From Physocladia obscura (taxonomy: Eukaryota; Chytridiomycota; Chytridiomycetes; Chytridiales; Chytriomycetaceae): 31,502 nt of DNA. The stretch spans positions 1 through 31,502 of the forward strand of contig JADGJH010000094.1 in assembly GCA_027596945.1 (NCBI GenBank), in the 5' to 3' direction. Below the pieces are notes generated by a model that did no database searches, was not told the origin of the DNA, and was given only the letters and a program-made list of their open reading frames with translations. Shown piece after piece: positions 9,054-19,772 of this stretch (positions are counted from its first letter, which is position 1; every line of letters starts with the position of its first letter). Position numbers and translations under genes: made by a program.

Positions 9054-11361
9054 TTAATTCAAAAGAGAATCATTTCGTGGCGGAAAGTGCAAACTTAACC
9101 CTACAGAACTCGTACTTGCCTTAGAGTCAATAGATGTAACAGACCGCAAGCTGTCATGACTTGTCCGTTTCTGGTTGCTCAAGGCAGCAGCCCACACAAC
9201 ATCGACCTTTTTCAAGCTCTTTGCTTCGCAGCCAGCACTGCTGCTGCTACTGCCATTCCAAGTCTCAATTTTTGTGCCACTATTGCCATTTTCTTCCTTG
9301 CATACACCTAAATCATCACCGTCACCGACAATAACTCTTACTGCTCGTTTTGATGGACCTATTCGGTTATATATTGCCCTCAAAACTCCTCCTGGTACGA
9401 CCCCCATTTTTCTCCCTTGACTCAAATTCATTGCGCGTACCCATCCATCTGTATATCCCTCAACAACTGCAATCAGATCGCCGGCCCCAATTCCCATTTC
9501 ATCTGATCTTCTTGCAAAAAATTGACCTGTTGATATATGTGTTGCTGCTACTTGCTGATTTTGTCCTCCTCCTCCTCCAATAAATGCATGTGTTGTCAAT
9601 AGCAGTGGTTGTGGTTGCCGCTCTTGTTGCTGCTGTTCTGTACTTTTTAAAGACTCACTGGACAATATCACGCTTCTCAAGTCATCGTTGTCATTATCGC
9701 TATCGTTATCCACATTTATAATAATCGAGTCTTCACCCAAATTTGTGTCATCGGTCGCATCAGAGATAGTTAGCATGGATGCTGCATACTTTTCGTATAT
9801 TTCAATGTAGTCGTGTTTTAAACTCTCTGAAATACCACTATTACTGCTATTACTACCGATACTTTTCTCGCATGCCAAAATTTGTTTTTGCTGCCTCTGC
9901 TTGAGTTCGTTCAATTTATTGCTAGGGTCGTGTTCAGCGACTACATACCAATCCGCCATCCCCGATTCACTTCTGACTGCAGTAGTACTGGTACCGCTAC
10001 CCGATTTATCAGCAATGGCGGTATTTATCAGCTCTTTTGTTATCACTGCTACTTCTGCATTTGGCATAGGAGATTCATTGATTAAATGTTCACCACCATT
10101 CTCAGCAGTAAATTGTCGAAAATGTGACTGTACCGCTGACTCTCGCCCCACTGCCGCTTCATCATAACTTACACGTTCTCCAAAAAAATTTTCTTCTAGA
10201 AACGGCACTGACGATGAGAATGGTGTCATTCGGCAGGTCACTGTTGATGACAATGCATTTGCTCTGTCGCCGAGTCCTCTTCCTCCTGTCATTGAAACAC
10301 TTTCGTTTTTATTCTGTGGCGATATTGGGATATTTTCACCACGTCCCCGCAATAAGCCACCCTCAGATTCACCATCATAATTGCCATACAGTATTTGATC
10401 GTTAATTTCGTATTGCTCAATATTATGATTCGCTGCTGCTATTACTGTATCGGGGAAACGTTTTTCCTCCGCGGAGTCTTTGACTAAACGTGATTTTCGG
10501 ATATACATGGCGCCAACAAGGAGTATTGTTATGAAAATGATTACGATAAATGAACCGACTGCCGCTCCGATTTTTGCTACTGTTGAAATCCCGTTGCTAA
10601 TGGCGGGAATTGTGTTGTTGAATATGAATGTAGGTGTTATGGAGGCGATCGATGATGTTGGTGGTGATGTTGGCGATGATGATGTAATTGTTATTGAGTA
10701 ATATGGTGAACCGGTGTCGATCTACGATTTCGAGTTTATGCCACAGCATAATTTTCTTTAGGTAAATTTCCATACCGTTTCTTTGCTTGTATGAAACTTT
10801 ATAAATTTAGTTGTTGCATCGACAACACTGTTGGTTTGAAATAAATTTGCAGTCACAACTGCTAATAAATTTTTCCCATTGAAGGTCAGCGAATTTGTTT
10901 GAGATGTTGCGACTGTTTGAGATGGTGTTGCAGATGCTAAGCAAGAGGATTCATAATCACATCGACGTGTTATGGCACAGCAGACAGTTCCTTCAGCGCA
11001 AAATTGAAAAGCCTTGTTACTGCTAATTTCTAGAAAAACTGTTATAAATATGTTTATATATTTATACATGTGCCATACCACCGTTGGAGCAAAAGTTAAA
11101 AGTTGTTGCAGTAAGGCATACAATAGTGCCATCAGGAACACTTTCACATCCCTGCTGGAATGACTGTCGTTCAATGAAAACGCCAATCATTTTTTTGTCC
11201 TTGTTTTCTGTTTTTAGAATTTTTGATGGGAAGTAGGAAGGACAACAACAACAGTGATGGCAGCGGCGGCAGCGATTCGGCCGGTGATAGCGGCAATAGT
11301 CCGCAGTTACGACACTCGCCGAATCCATCAGAAATCCAAGGAAATGTGCAAATAGGATCAT
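9054..11361 (-). CDS. Predicted single-pass membrane protein: CBM19-like ectodomain, TM helix, cytoplasmic SH3
   Basis: Firm exons are 10721-9054 and 11029-10776; exon 1 ends at 11079 but its start is open. The outer part reads CESVPDGTIVCLTATTFNFC then FCAEGTVCCAITRRCDYESS. That spacing resembles CBM19 chitin-binding modules such as the one in yeast chitinase. A Ser/Thr/Pro stalk follows, then a TM helix (VGSFIVIIFITILLVGAMY) and a basic stop (RKSRLVK). The long cytoplasmic part ends in an SH3-like segment (GAGDLIAVVEGYTDGWVRA, about 9355-9500). Two starts are possible. ATG at 11190 has no signal peptide. ATG at 11361 begins MILFAHFLGFLMDSASV, a fair signal peptide, and with a spliced exon 11361-11311 joined to 11154 gives about 682 aa. 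That exon would lie antisense to PI4KB exon 1. A cell-wall sensor role is inferred from domain order only. Confidence 0.65.
11191..11225. promoter_or_regulatory. Short divergent gap, SH3 membrane protein / PI4KB
   Basis: If the SH3 protein starts at the ATG at 11190, only 35 bp separate it from the PI4KB ATG at 11226. If it starts at 11361, the two genes overlap on opposite strands. The gap is A/T-rich with no clear promoter motif. Confidence 0.4.
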
Positions 11362-14300
11362 GGTTGCTGCGTTTGTTCCAGGTCAGTTTTCAAAGTAAAC
11401 CGACTTTCCACCTCGCATTCAGTTTCATTCGCCGCGTTTTTTGGATATGTTTCGATGTATCAGCAGAAACACACATATAAGCTTAGATATAAAAATATGC
11501 GATATGATGCAATGCGAGTGCGAGCATATGCATGGTTGCCACTTTTGCTTTTGTGATAGTTCTGATAATTGGCTATTTATAGAGCGACTTTTTCGATGCG
11601 CGGCTCGCCCTTCACTACTTACATCTGTATCCAAATAATCGTCCGATACAGTCATATATCTGCAACGCCTTCAACTCTTTTCCCGAAGCTGATTGCGAAT
11701 TCTGGCTACCCCAACTTATGTATAGTGCCGCCCTTCTCTGGATCGTTTGAAATCAACCCGATTGAAACATCAATAATTTGATATAAAACAGACATATTCT
11801 GATCACTCGTGGTGGCGTGGAGCTCGAGACTTTTGTTGCCAATCGCGCTCTTGATTCTGATCATATGGCCATTATGGTAAAGGACAAAAGTAACTTTCTT
11901 GTGACTCGCTCCGGAATCACACAACAACGAATAAACCAACTTGTTTCTTTATAGACTCTTTGGCATCTTCAAACTTATTTAAACCAGGGGCCGCGACTTA
12001 GTTCTTCAAATCCTGATGCTCAAGAACTGCTTCAGCGCGTATACCAAAAAACTCAATCGATCCTCTTTGGCCGATCTGCTGCCCTTAGCAGCTCGACTTT
12101 CGCATCTCCAGTCGCACAATCTCCGTTGATCAATGATCCGCGATTTCTGAATGCCAACGCCGAAAGTATAATCACAATTAAACCAAATTCGAGCGGTAGT
12201 GGGTCCACATCAACAACAGCACCACCGTTATCGAGCAAAGAACTTCAACAAAAAAACAAAGATGGAAGTAGCGATGGAAGCAATAATGACAAAAGAACAA
12301 CAAGTCCTGAAAGTGAAGGAAGTAGTGCTGGGTTTTTTAAGGTTGATTCCGCACATGTGACGCACGTGAACGCCACGGGTGATATTGTTGGCGAAGGCGA
12401 AGACGAAGCGTCGTTGGAATCTTCCGTATCTTCATCAACAGACCACATTGGTGGGTTATTAAATTCGAGTGGAACTAGTGGAATTGATCATATGAAAGAG
12501 AGCGTAATTTTTGTCGGAAATAATTCACGAGGAGCAAGTGGCGTTATTGTTGGTGGAGGAGAACTTTTTGGGCTCGGTTCTGTTGCTTTCGATAAGGATA
12601 ACAAATTTGCCGCCTCCAGCATCGGCTTCCCAATGTCAGCTCCATCGATCGAAGAAATGGGAATGGGGACAGCATTCAATCGAACTGTAAAGTTCGCGAA
12701 ACGTATTGAAAGTGAGGATACCGATGTGAGTGCTAATATGGAAGGATCTGCACATGGCCAAATTAGTCGACCATCTGATGTTGAATGGATGATGGTTCAT
12801 AAACCGGACTACAGCTATTTGAGTGATCCGCGAATGCGCTATTTCCACTCTCAGCTTCAATTCATCATGACTCTGTCCGATATTTCGGATCGTTTGCGCA
12901 GTGTTCCTAAACCAGCAAGGCAAAGTGCCTTGTGTGCAGAGCTGTCTCTTTTAAACCACAATTTACCTGCTAATGTTTGTATTCCTTTGTGGTGTCATGG
13001 TGGTGTCGAGGAGCGACATCATCATTGGATTGTTCGTGTCCCACCGAATGATGCTGTAACATTGAATTCTGCTGACAGGGTAATAAGTTTCACATTTTTG
13101 CTGGTGCCGTATTTTAAATTAAAAAAATCACTTAAGGTCCCCTATTTGCTTCTATTGGAAGTCGTGGACGAGATCGAAGACGAATTTCCTGATATCGACG
13201 TAACAATTTCCGAAATGTCTCTTAATTGTTCTGGAGAAAAACGATTGGAAAACAAATTGATCGCTCCATTACGAACAAACTCTGATACAGAAACTGGCAG
13301 CGTCCGACAGTCCACGTCATCAATTAATATTGCAGACCAAGGCGCAAATTCCGAAGAAAACGCTGAATATTACAAATCTGTGATAAACCGGCGACATCAG
13401 ATGTCTCCGGCTGCAAGTACTGTTGAAGACCAAACTGCTGAAATTACCGTAGCTCCGATCGGAATGGTTGTTCCACGAGCATCTTCCGCTTCATTATCTT
13501 CATCGCCGAAGCAAAAAGCGACAATTAGCCGATCTCGATCGACTTCATCATCACTGGCGCTGCATTCCGCAGCGGTCGACGAATATACGCAAAAAATGCG
13601 AACTGCTGCTGTCATGCTTGCGCAACTGTATAAGCAAGAAGCAGCTGGTCCTACCAACACATCATCACCAAGTGGATCGAATTCGCCAAGTCCAAACAGA
13701 AAAGCAGACCCATCTGGACATATAGGAGTCGCAAATGTACCTAGTATGAAGGTGGATTATGAAGCGATCCGGAACCGTCTCGTACAAGAAATGTCGATAC
13801 TCGAAGAGAAACGATATAAAGCTTTGGAAGGTCAAAAAGCATCTGGTAAAACTGCGGCAAGTGGAAGCAATATCTTGCTGGGAGCATCAAATGGGCAGAT
13901 TGGGCAAGATGATGCAGTTCCTGAAGGAATCGAAGAGCAAATCAGTGCTGGGTTATTGAAAAAAGATAAGGACGATCCAAGTGGTGAGGTTTTCCTTTTT
14001 TTTAATTTTCTTTTATATTTATTCTAATTCATCACTATTTTAAGCTGCGGTTTTTAAAGAATCTTGGGATGCCAAGTGCGCACGAGTGAGAGCGACGTCG
14101 CCTTATGGATCAAACCCATCGTGGAGATTGATATCTGCGATTGTGAAATCTGGCTCTGATCTGCGACAAGAAGTACTGGCCCTTCAATTGATTAAAGAAA
14201 TGCAGCGGATTTGGGACGAAGAAAAAGTTCCGGTCTGGGTGCATTAGTAAGTGTCTCACAATATTTCATACATCGTTAATATGCGCCATTAGCTATCGAA

Positions 14301-15302
14301 TCCTGGTTACATCGAAAGATGGTGGTTTGATGGAAACTATACAAAATGCGATATCAATACATTCCATCAAAAAAGAAGGATATAATCAGCACCTCAATAC
14401 TCCTGGTGTCGCCTACACCTTATATGACCACTTCATCAAGGTTTTGCATCACAAAAAAAAAAAAAAAAGATGCTAAATCGATAAATTATCCAGGAATTCG
14501 GTGCTCCAGCGTCAAAAAAGTTCTTGAAAGCTCAAGATGCTTTTATGAGAAGTCTTGCTGGATATTCCATTGTCTGTTATTTATTGCAAATTAAGGACAG
14601 GCACAATGGAAATATTCTCGTTGATAAAGACGGGCACACAATTCACATTGATTTTGGATTTATGCTTAGTAATTCTCCTGGAAATATGGGCTTCGAACTG
14701 GCGCCATTCAAGCTTCCGCAAGAATTTATCGATATTCTTGGAGGAACGAGGAGCTTAAAGTTCCAACAGTACCGAAAACTCTGTAAAGACGCGTTTATAG
14801 CAGTCCGAAAGCGCTGGGATTTAATTGTTGGCTTGGTCGAAATAATGGAAAAAGGTCCCTCTCCGTTTTTATGTATATTTTGTGAATGTGCTTTTGAGAT
14901 AAATTTATTTACACAGATTCTGTTCTTCCTTGTTTTACCGGTCATTCAGTAAAACCCAACAACACTCCTGGAGGGTCTGTATCTCAACCTGCAACACCTT
15001 CATCTGGTGGATTTTTCGGATTTTTAGGGGGTAGCGGCGGCACAAACAGTTCTGAGACAGTTGCTTCTCACCAAATACCACCTCTATCAGCAAACTTCAA
15101 TCACACAAATCCACAAAGACCTGTAACTGTTGGATCCAACCTTGCACTACCTGTTAGTATGAAACTTAAAGAGCGATTCTCTTTGGGTATGACAGAAGCA
15201 CAAGTTAAGGATTTCGTTGATAGCTTGGTAGACAGTAGTATAAACTCCATCATGACAAGGTTATATGATGCATTTCAGTGGTATTCAAATGGAGTTTTAT
15301 AA
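11226..15302 (+). CDS. PI4KB: Phosphatidylinositol 4-kinase beta (PIK1 type), about 1138 aa
   Basis: It makes PtdIns4P at the Golgi, driving secretion. Nine exons: 11226-11381, 11583-11719, 11792-11876, 11955-13079, 13137-13983, 14060-14246, 14293-14440, 14494-14872 and 14950-15302. The N-terminal helical domain has GSWLLRLFQ, SDFFDARLALHYLHLYPNN, FWLPQL and TLWHLQTYLNQGPRL. A disordered Ser/Thr-rich insert follows (12,130-12,700), then ALCAELSLLNHNLPANV. The kinase domain has the substrate-lobe lysine in SAIVKSGSDLRQE, KVPVWVHYRILVTSKDGG, the catalytic loop IKDRHNGNILVDKDG (about residue 930), HIDFGFMLSNSP, and the end KERFSLGMTEAQV. Length is close to yeast PIK1 (1066 aa). Intron 4 (13080-13136) is 57 bp with no in-frame stop. 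The exon 8 donor (GTATAT at 14873) is the least certain splice; GTCCCT at 14856 is an alternative. Confidence 0.93.
13080..13136 (+). other. Stopless 57-bp intron in PI4KB
   Basis: The interval starts AGG/GTAATAAG and ends TCACTTAAG. Its length is a multiple of three and it has no stop in frame, so the ORF runs through it. Removing it joins NSADR to VPYLLLLEVVDE, which follows the family pattern NSKDKAPYLIYVEV. Retention would add 19 residues in the middle of a conserved strand. Confidence 0.8.
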
Positions 15303-15418
15303 TAAAACAGTTAGTTTTTTTTTTCAAGTTATATAGCACAATTCCAAGATGTTAAGGAAAAATCCGACAGTAAGAATTGCATCTGGAATGACAATCACCT
15401 TTATTGTATTGATCAGTG

Positions 15419-16740
15419 TCAAGCAACCGCTGCCTTGGGTTTGGCTTCATTCTCTGTCATCGGCCGAATATATACACTATCTGCCGGCTTGTCATCTTTC
15501 TCTCCTTCTTCAAATGTGTAACTACATCCTATAGCCAACAAGGTTCCATTGCGGTTGAAACCGAGTGCCGAAATACCAGTTGGAAAACCAACGTATTGCT
15601 TTACGCGTTTTTTTTTCAGCCCATCCCAGAGACTCACCACTCCATCACTTCCTCCAGACACAAAAGTTCCGTAACTGATAAATTTTGAAAAAAAATAGTT
15701 ACCAACAAAAAAAAAAAATTTTTTTTTTTACATCGGATGAAATGCCAGTGCATTAACTGGATATACTTTTTCGTTATTTTCTTGCTTTTCGCGGTGGCAT
15801 TTGAACGCATATCTTCTGCTTTGAGATTCCTCTGAATTGTCAAAAAATTCAACAGAAACCCGACCCTCAATCGACGCAGTCGCATAGCCTATTAGCAAAG
15901 TTAAAATAAATAGTTACAAATAGCTAGTCTGTAAGTAACTGAAAAATTGCTCCCCATACCATCTCCATTTGGCATACATGCAACACTCCTGGTCATGAAT
16001 TTGAGATGTCCAAGACGCTCCTCAACCAAAGGATTCTCCAAATTACGCAAATCATAAATATAGTAAAGTCTATCGGCTGTTGCGACGACAAGTTTTCCTT
16101 GAACTGCATCCATCGAATGAATCTTTTGTGGGTGTGAATGCGTGGAGATGAGATGCTCTGACTGGCGCAAATCAAATAGTTTGACAGTTTTATCCCAGGA
16201 GCCAGAAATTACGAGATTCGTTTCCGGATCGGTAACAATGCATTTAACCTTTTGTTTTTTTTTTTGTTACTTGAGGAAAAAACAATGCAAAAATAAAATA
16301 AAAAAAGGAGAGATGGTATATTAGTCAAAGAGCTTACAGCTTCATCGTGAGAGCCTAGAATTTCTTGATGCGTTGTGTGAAGGTCGACGGATTTGACATG
16401 CTTGTCCAGGCCTGTGTTTTAGTGTGAATGAGATTTCACCCTCACACCTTATGAAAGTATGAACCTCCTGAAACAGCGATCGTCTTTGTAGCAAAAGATA
16501 CATCAAGCACTGCAGCATCGTGGGTGTATGAATAGCGGAGGCTATTCTCATGGGCATCGTAAAGCCGAACAGTCTATAAAAAGTTACATTAATTTCTTGG
16601 AGAGATGACTGTTTCTCAACCTTATCCCAGGACGACACAAGTAAAGAAGTGTCTTCGAATCGACTGAATGAAAGCCCAGAGATTGTATCAGATGGAGGAT
16701 CAAACAACTCGTTGCCTAAATTTCCTCCAATTGCAGCCAT
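15419..16740 (-). CDS. BUB3: Mitotic checkpoint WD40 protein BUB3
   Basis: BUB3 is a WD40 propeller that docks BUB1/BUBR1-type proteins at kinetochores for the spindle checkpoint. Six exons: 16740-16621, 16573-16465, 16411-16338, 16248-15960, 15888-15732 and 15674-15419; 334 aa against 328 in human. Landmarks are [107 protein letters not shown] and, near the end, [15 protein letters not shown]. The IEGRV and YAFKCHR motifs separate BUB3 from RAE1/GLE2. It is convergent with PI4KB, with 116 bp between stops. Intron 5 contains an A-run followed by a T-run. Confidence 0.95.
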
Positions 16741-17148
16741 TTCCAAAAAACCAAAAAACAGAAAACAGAGTATGTCAATCCCGTTCAACCATTTGTCAAA
16801 ATCTATCTTGTCCTCCCCTTCAATGTATACCTCATTCTGTAAGCCCAAGCCACGTAATTGCCTTGGCTTGTATTTCAAGCGCGTATCTATTTATACCAAC
16901 TGCCAAAAGGTGGATTCAATTAAATATTGCATCTCATAAGTAGTTGTCGGTTGCCGAATATACTTTGTTCCGTGGAAAATGCTTTAAAATATGAAATATT
17001 TACCAGTCGAATTTTTCCTCAACAAGGGGTTTTGCACGTAAAAATTTATCAACTTTTTTTTTTTTTGCATGAGGAATGAGCGAGGCTTCAACGCCAATAG
17101 GAATTTTAAAAAAATAAAAATAAAAAAAAAACGGAAGAAAATATCAAA
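16741..17148. other. Intergenic, BUB3 upstream region and 3' flank of the SWIRM gene
   Basis: About 400 bp between two minus-strand genes. An open frame continues upstream of the BUB3 start codon (to about 16,878) but its residues show no BUB3 homology, so I treat it as 5' UTR. The rest is A/T-rich with several poly(A) and poly(T) runs around 17,050-17,140. I see no RNA gene or other element. Confidence 0.6.
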
Positions 17149-19551
17149 TTATTTTTTTGCTTTTCCCTTCGATGGGAGTAAGAGCCAGTTCTTCGATACG
17201 AACCAGTCAAAAATTTTCCCAGTTTTATTGACATCAATTCCATACCACTTCTGAGCCTGTCTTTTTGTAAACGTCTCAAAATGATTTCTTGCACTCAGTA
17301 ATATAACTTTAACTTGCAAATAGTCAGATGGTGGCACACGTAGAATAGAACACGTCTCTAATTCATCTGCCGCGAGTTTGGAATACCCATCTATATCTTC
17401 TGAGAATGATATTGGACCTGAAATCAATGGTTAAAATTACAAAGCATCCAACTGAAAAACATAAAACAAACTCACTCTTCTTCCAAGAAACAAGCTCTCC
17501 GGTATCTTTGCACTCAGTATATTCGTCAACTTTAGCCTGATCAATCAATGGGAAAGGCAAAGGTCGTACTTTATCGTTACCACTTTCACCAGTATGTGGA
17601 ATATATTTAACCTGAGGGATAGCTGGTCTTGAACGAGGAATAGATGAAGTAGAAGCCAGTAAAATTGGATTCGCGCTATCATCTACAGCTTCCCAGCTCC
17701 AATTTTTTGTTGGACTTGACCGTCTTGATTTTTTAGGGCTGCTAGACTCGCTGAGTGACTCTGAATTCAGGCTCCCAATGCTACCAACACGATCAGAGAC
17801 AGCGCTTTTTTTTGCAACATCCACGAAGCTGTCAGAAAACTTTCTTTTACTTGGTTTTTTGGGAGACGGCAAACTTTCTGTGGAATCAAACAATGTTGCA
17901 TTTGACCCACTTGCTCCACCGGAAGACCTCCGTCTTGAGTTTTTAGTATCGACACCTCCATTACCATTATTTCCACGCTTTAAAGCAGTTGCATCCTCAT
18001 CACTAGCACTCGCACTGGATGATCTCGGCAGGCATTTGCTGGCAACAGTTGTATTTGAAGCCAATGCAGCAGATGGGAGAGTATTAGCAGTTGCAGCAGC
18101 GGCTGCACTCAAAGCTGCACTGACACTGCGTCGGTTCCCAACAACGACATTACTCGCAACTATTCCATGCGCCATAGCACTAGTGTGCGCTGCGCGGGTA
18201 CGAGAGGCACGGTCACGGCGACGTGTCTTTTCAGCAAGAGCCTCTGCACGAACACGTGCTCGTGATTCTTCTACTGTTATGAGTAGTGCTAGGGGATTGG
18301 TGCGGTATGTTGTGTACACGTCGAGAGTGACGATACCGGCACTTTCACGTTCATGTGCGCTAAGAGGTTGCTTTACTTGGGAAGGAATGCTCCGTGATGG
18401 CTTAGATTTGCGGGATTTTTTGTTTATAGAACTGTTGACAGATGAGGTAGTGGTGTTGACTGCAGAAATAATGGCGGATTTTTTTGAATTTTTTGTTACT
18501 GTCGTGCCATAATCAGTTGGCGCAGTCCCAATTGCTGCAGGTGCAATTGTTGGGGTTTTTAAAGCATATTTTGCGGATTGTGACGAAGTTGGTACTGGGT
18601 AAAGATGAGCTTTGACCGAAGGTAAACTCTGTCGAGATGAAGATGGTTCAATAGAGTTACTGGCATTGAGGTTGGAGACATTCAAAGTTGTTGGCTGAAA
18701 AATAGTGATCTTTGCTGGAGATAAGTTGCTTTGTAGAAGAACAGCAGATGAAGTGGACGGTTCTGCAGAATTTTTCCGAATTCTAAGCCCAGAGACATTC
18801 AAAGTTTCAGGCCGGAAGAAAATAGTTTTTATTGGAGATAATTCGCTTTGTACCGGTATCGTGGCTGAAGTAGCTGAAATAGACAGCTCTGCAGAATTTT
18901 TACTAGTTCGAAGTTTGGAGATATTCAAAATTTCTGACGGGAAGAAAGTAGTTTTTGCTGGAGGTAAGTTCCTTTGTGGAGAGACAGTTGGCAAAGAAGA
19001 TAGCTCTACAAAATTTGAAAATGTTGTTGGTTGTATACTCAACTTTTCTTGGACAAATGCTGAAGTATTTGGCTGACGTGGGAAAACTAGATCTTCACTG
19101 CTGGACTGAGGACTTGCACGTGCAATCAAATTTTCTGCCGCAACAGGATGATGTTGGTCACGAGAAATTGAAATCTTGAGGCCTTGGTTTTGGTTACCGC
19201 AGCTGCAGCCTGGTAGTTGTTGTGGGGAAGGAATAACAGTGGGCTGAAAAATTTTCACCCACTAAATATTTAATTTTTTTCTTTTTCCGCCAGAATTTTT
19301 TTTTAACTCACGGGTAAATCACAGGGCAAAGCTTCATTCATATTGCTATGTTTAATATTGGAATGTTCAATTCTCGGTGAAACAGTCATATGCAATTTTT
19401 TGATGGGCGACACGGGGCTTGTAGGGTACTCTGATCCAGATCTTGAACGTTTTTGACCCCTTGGTTCACAATGATCCAATGCATTAATTGGGAGGCTTGG
19501 CGTATCCGGCATTTCTGGGCTACGATCAACTGTGGCGCGTTGTGAATCCAT
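17149..19551 (-). CDS. SWIRM-domain protein of the fungal Fun19/Laf type, 758 aa
   Basis: Three exons: 19551-19312, 19243-17476 and 17417-17149. The first intron runs CCC/GTGAGT...TTTCAG and the second AAGA/GTGAGT...TTTCAG. The last about 70 residues form a SWIRM domain: CSILRVPPSDYLQVKVILLS, then FTKRQAQKWYGIDVNKTGKI and FDWFVSKNWLLLP. The pattern LR..P..YL..K and IDVNK..KI..WF is characteristic of SWIRM modules that sit at the C-terminus of small fungal chromatin factors (Fun19 and YOR338W in budding yeast, Laf1/Laf2 with the Clr6 deacetylase in fission yeast). Everything before it is disordered and Ser/Pro-rich, with basic patches such as GQKRSRSGSE that could be nuclear signals. It lacks amine oxidase, Myb and ZZ domains, which argues against LSD1, SWI3 and ADA2. 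Nuclear chromatin work is inferred. Confidence 0.75.
18690..19060 (-). repeat. Three diverged tandem repeats of about 40 codons in the SWIRM gene
   Basis: Near-identical blocks occur near 18,717, 18,834 and 18,957, giving periods of about 117 and 123 bp (39 and 41 codons). Encoded units read LPPAKTTFFPSEILNISKL, LSPIKTIFFRPETLNVSGL and LSPAKITIFQPTTLNVSNL. All three stay in the gene frame. They form a repeated SP.K..FF....LN.S.L motif in an otherwise disordered region, possibly a phosphorylated binding motif. Confidence 0.8.
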
Positions 19552-19772
19552 TGTGAGAACTGAATTCCGAATTTTAACAGCTACACACGTTCCTGAATAT
19601 ACTTCAACAACAGTTGGTCGTGTTTTTGTAAAAGTTGATGCAAAGACTCTCAAAAAAATTGGCAAGTTCAGGTGAAGCTTTCTTGAATTTGTGTATTGAT
19701 CTGAAGAAGGACGACTGTTTTTCGTGTTAATTTGACAATTATTTTTTTCAAAGATTTTCCTTTTCCAAATAA

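Noticed and set aside
9054..9130. Possible GC donor (AAG/GCAAGT) near the end of the SH3 gene that might fuse it to the downstream gene
   Set aside because: The ORF continues normally for about 30 codons to a stop, no convincing acceptor follows, and the next gene has its own ATG at 8985.
12126..12700. Treating the Ser/Thr-rich stretch as an intron of PI4KB
   Set aside because: It is open in frame with flanking conserved exons, and PIK1-type kinases commonly have a disordered region there.
16741..16878. N-terminal extension of BUB3
   Set aside because: The upstream open frame has no similarity to BUB3 and the ATG at 16740 gives a normal-length start.
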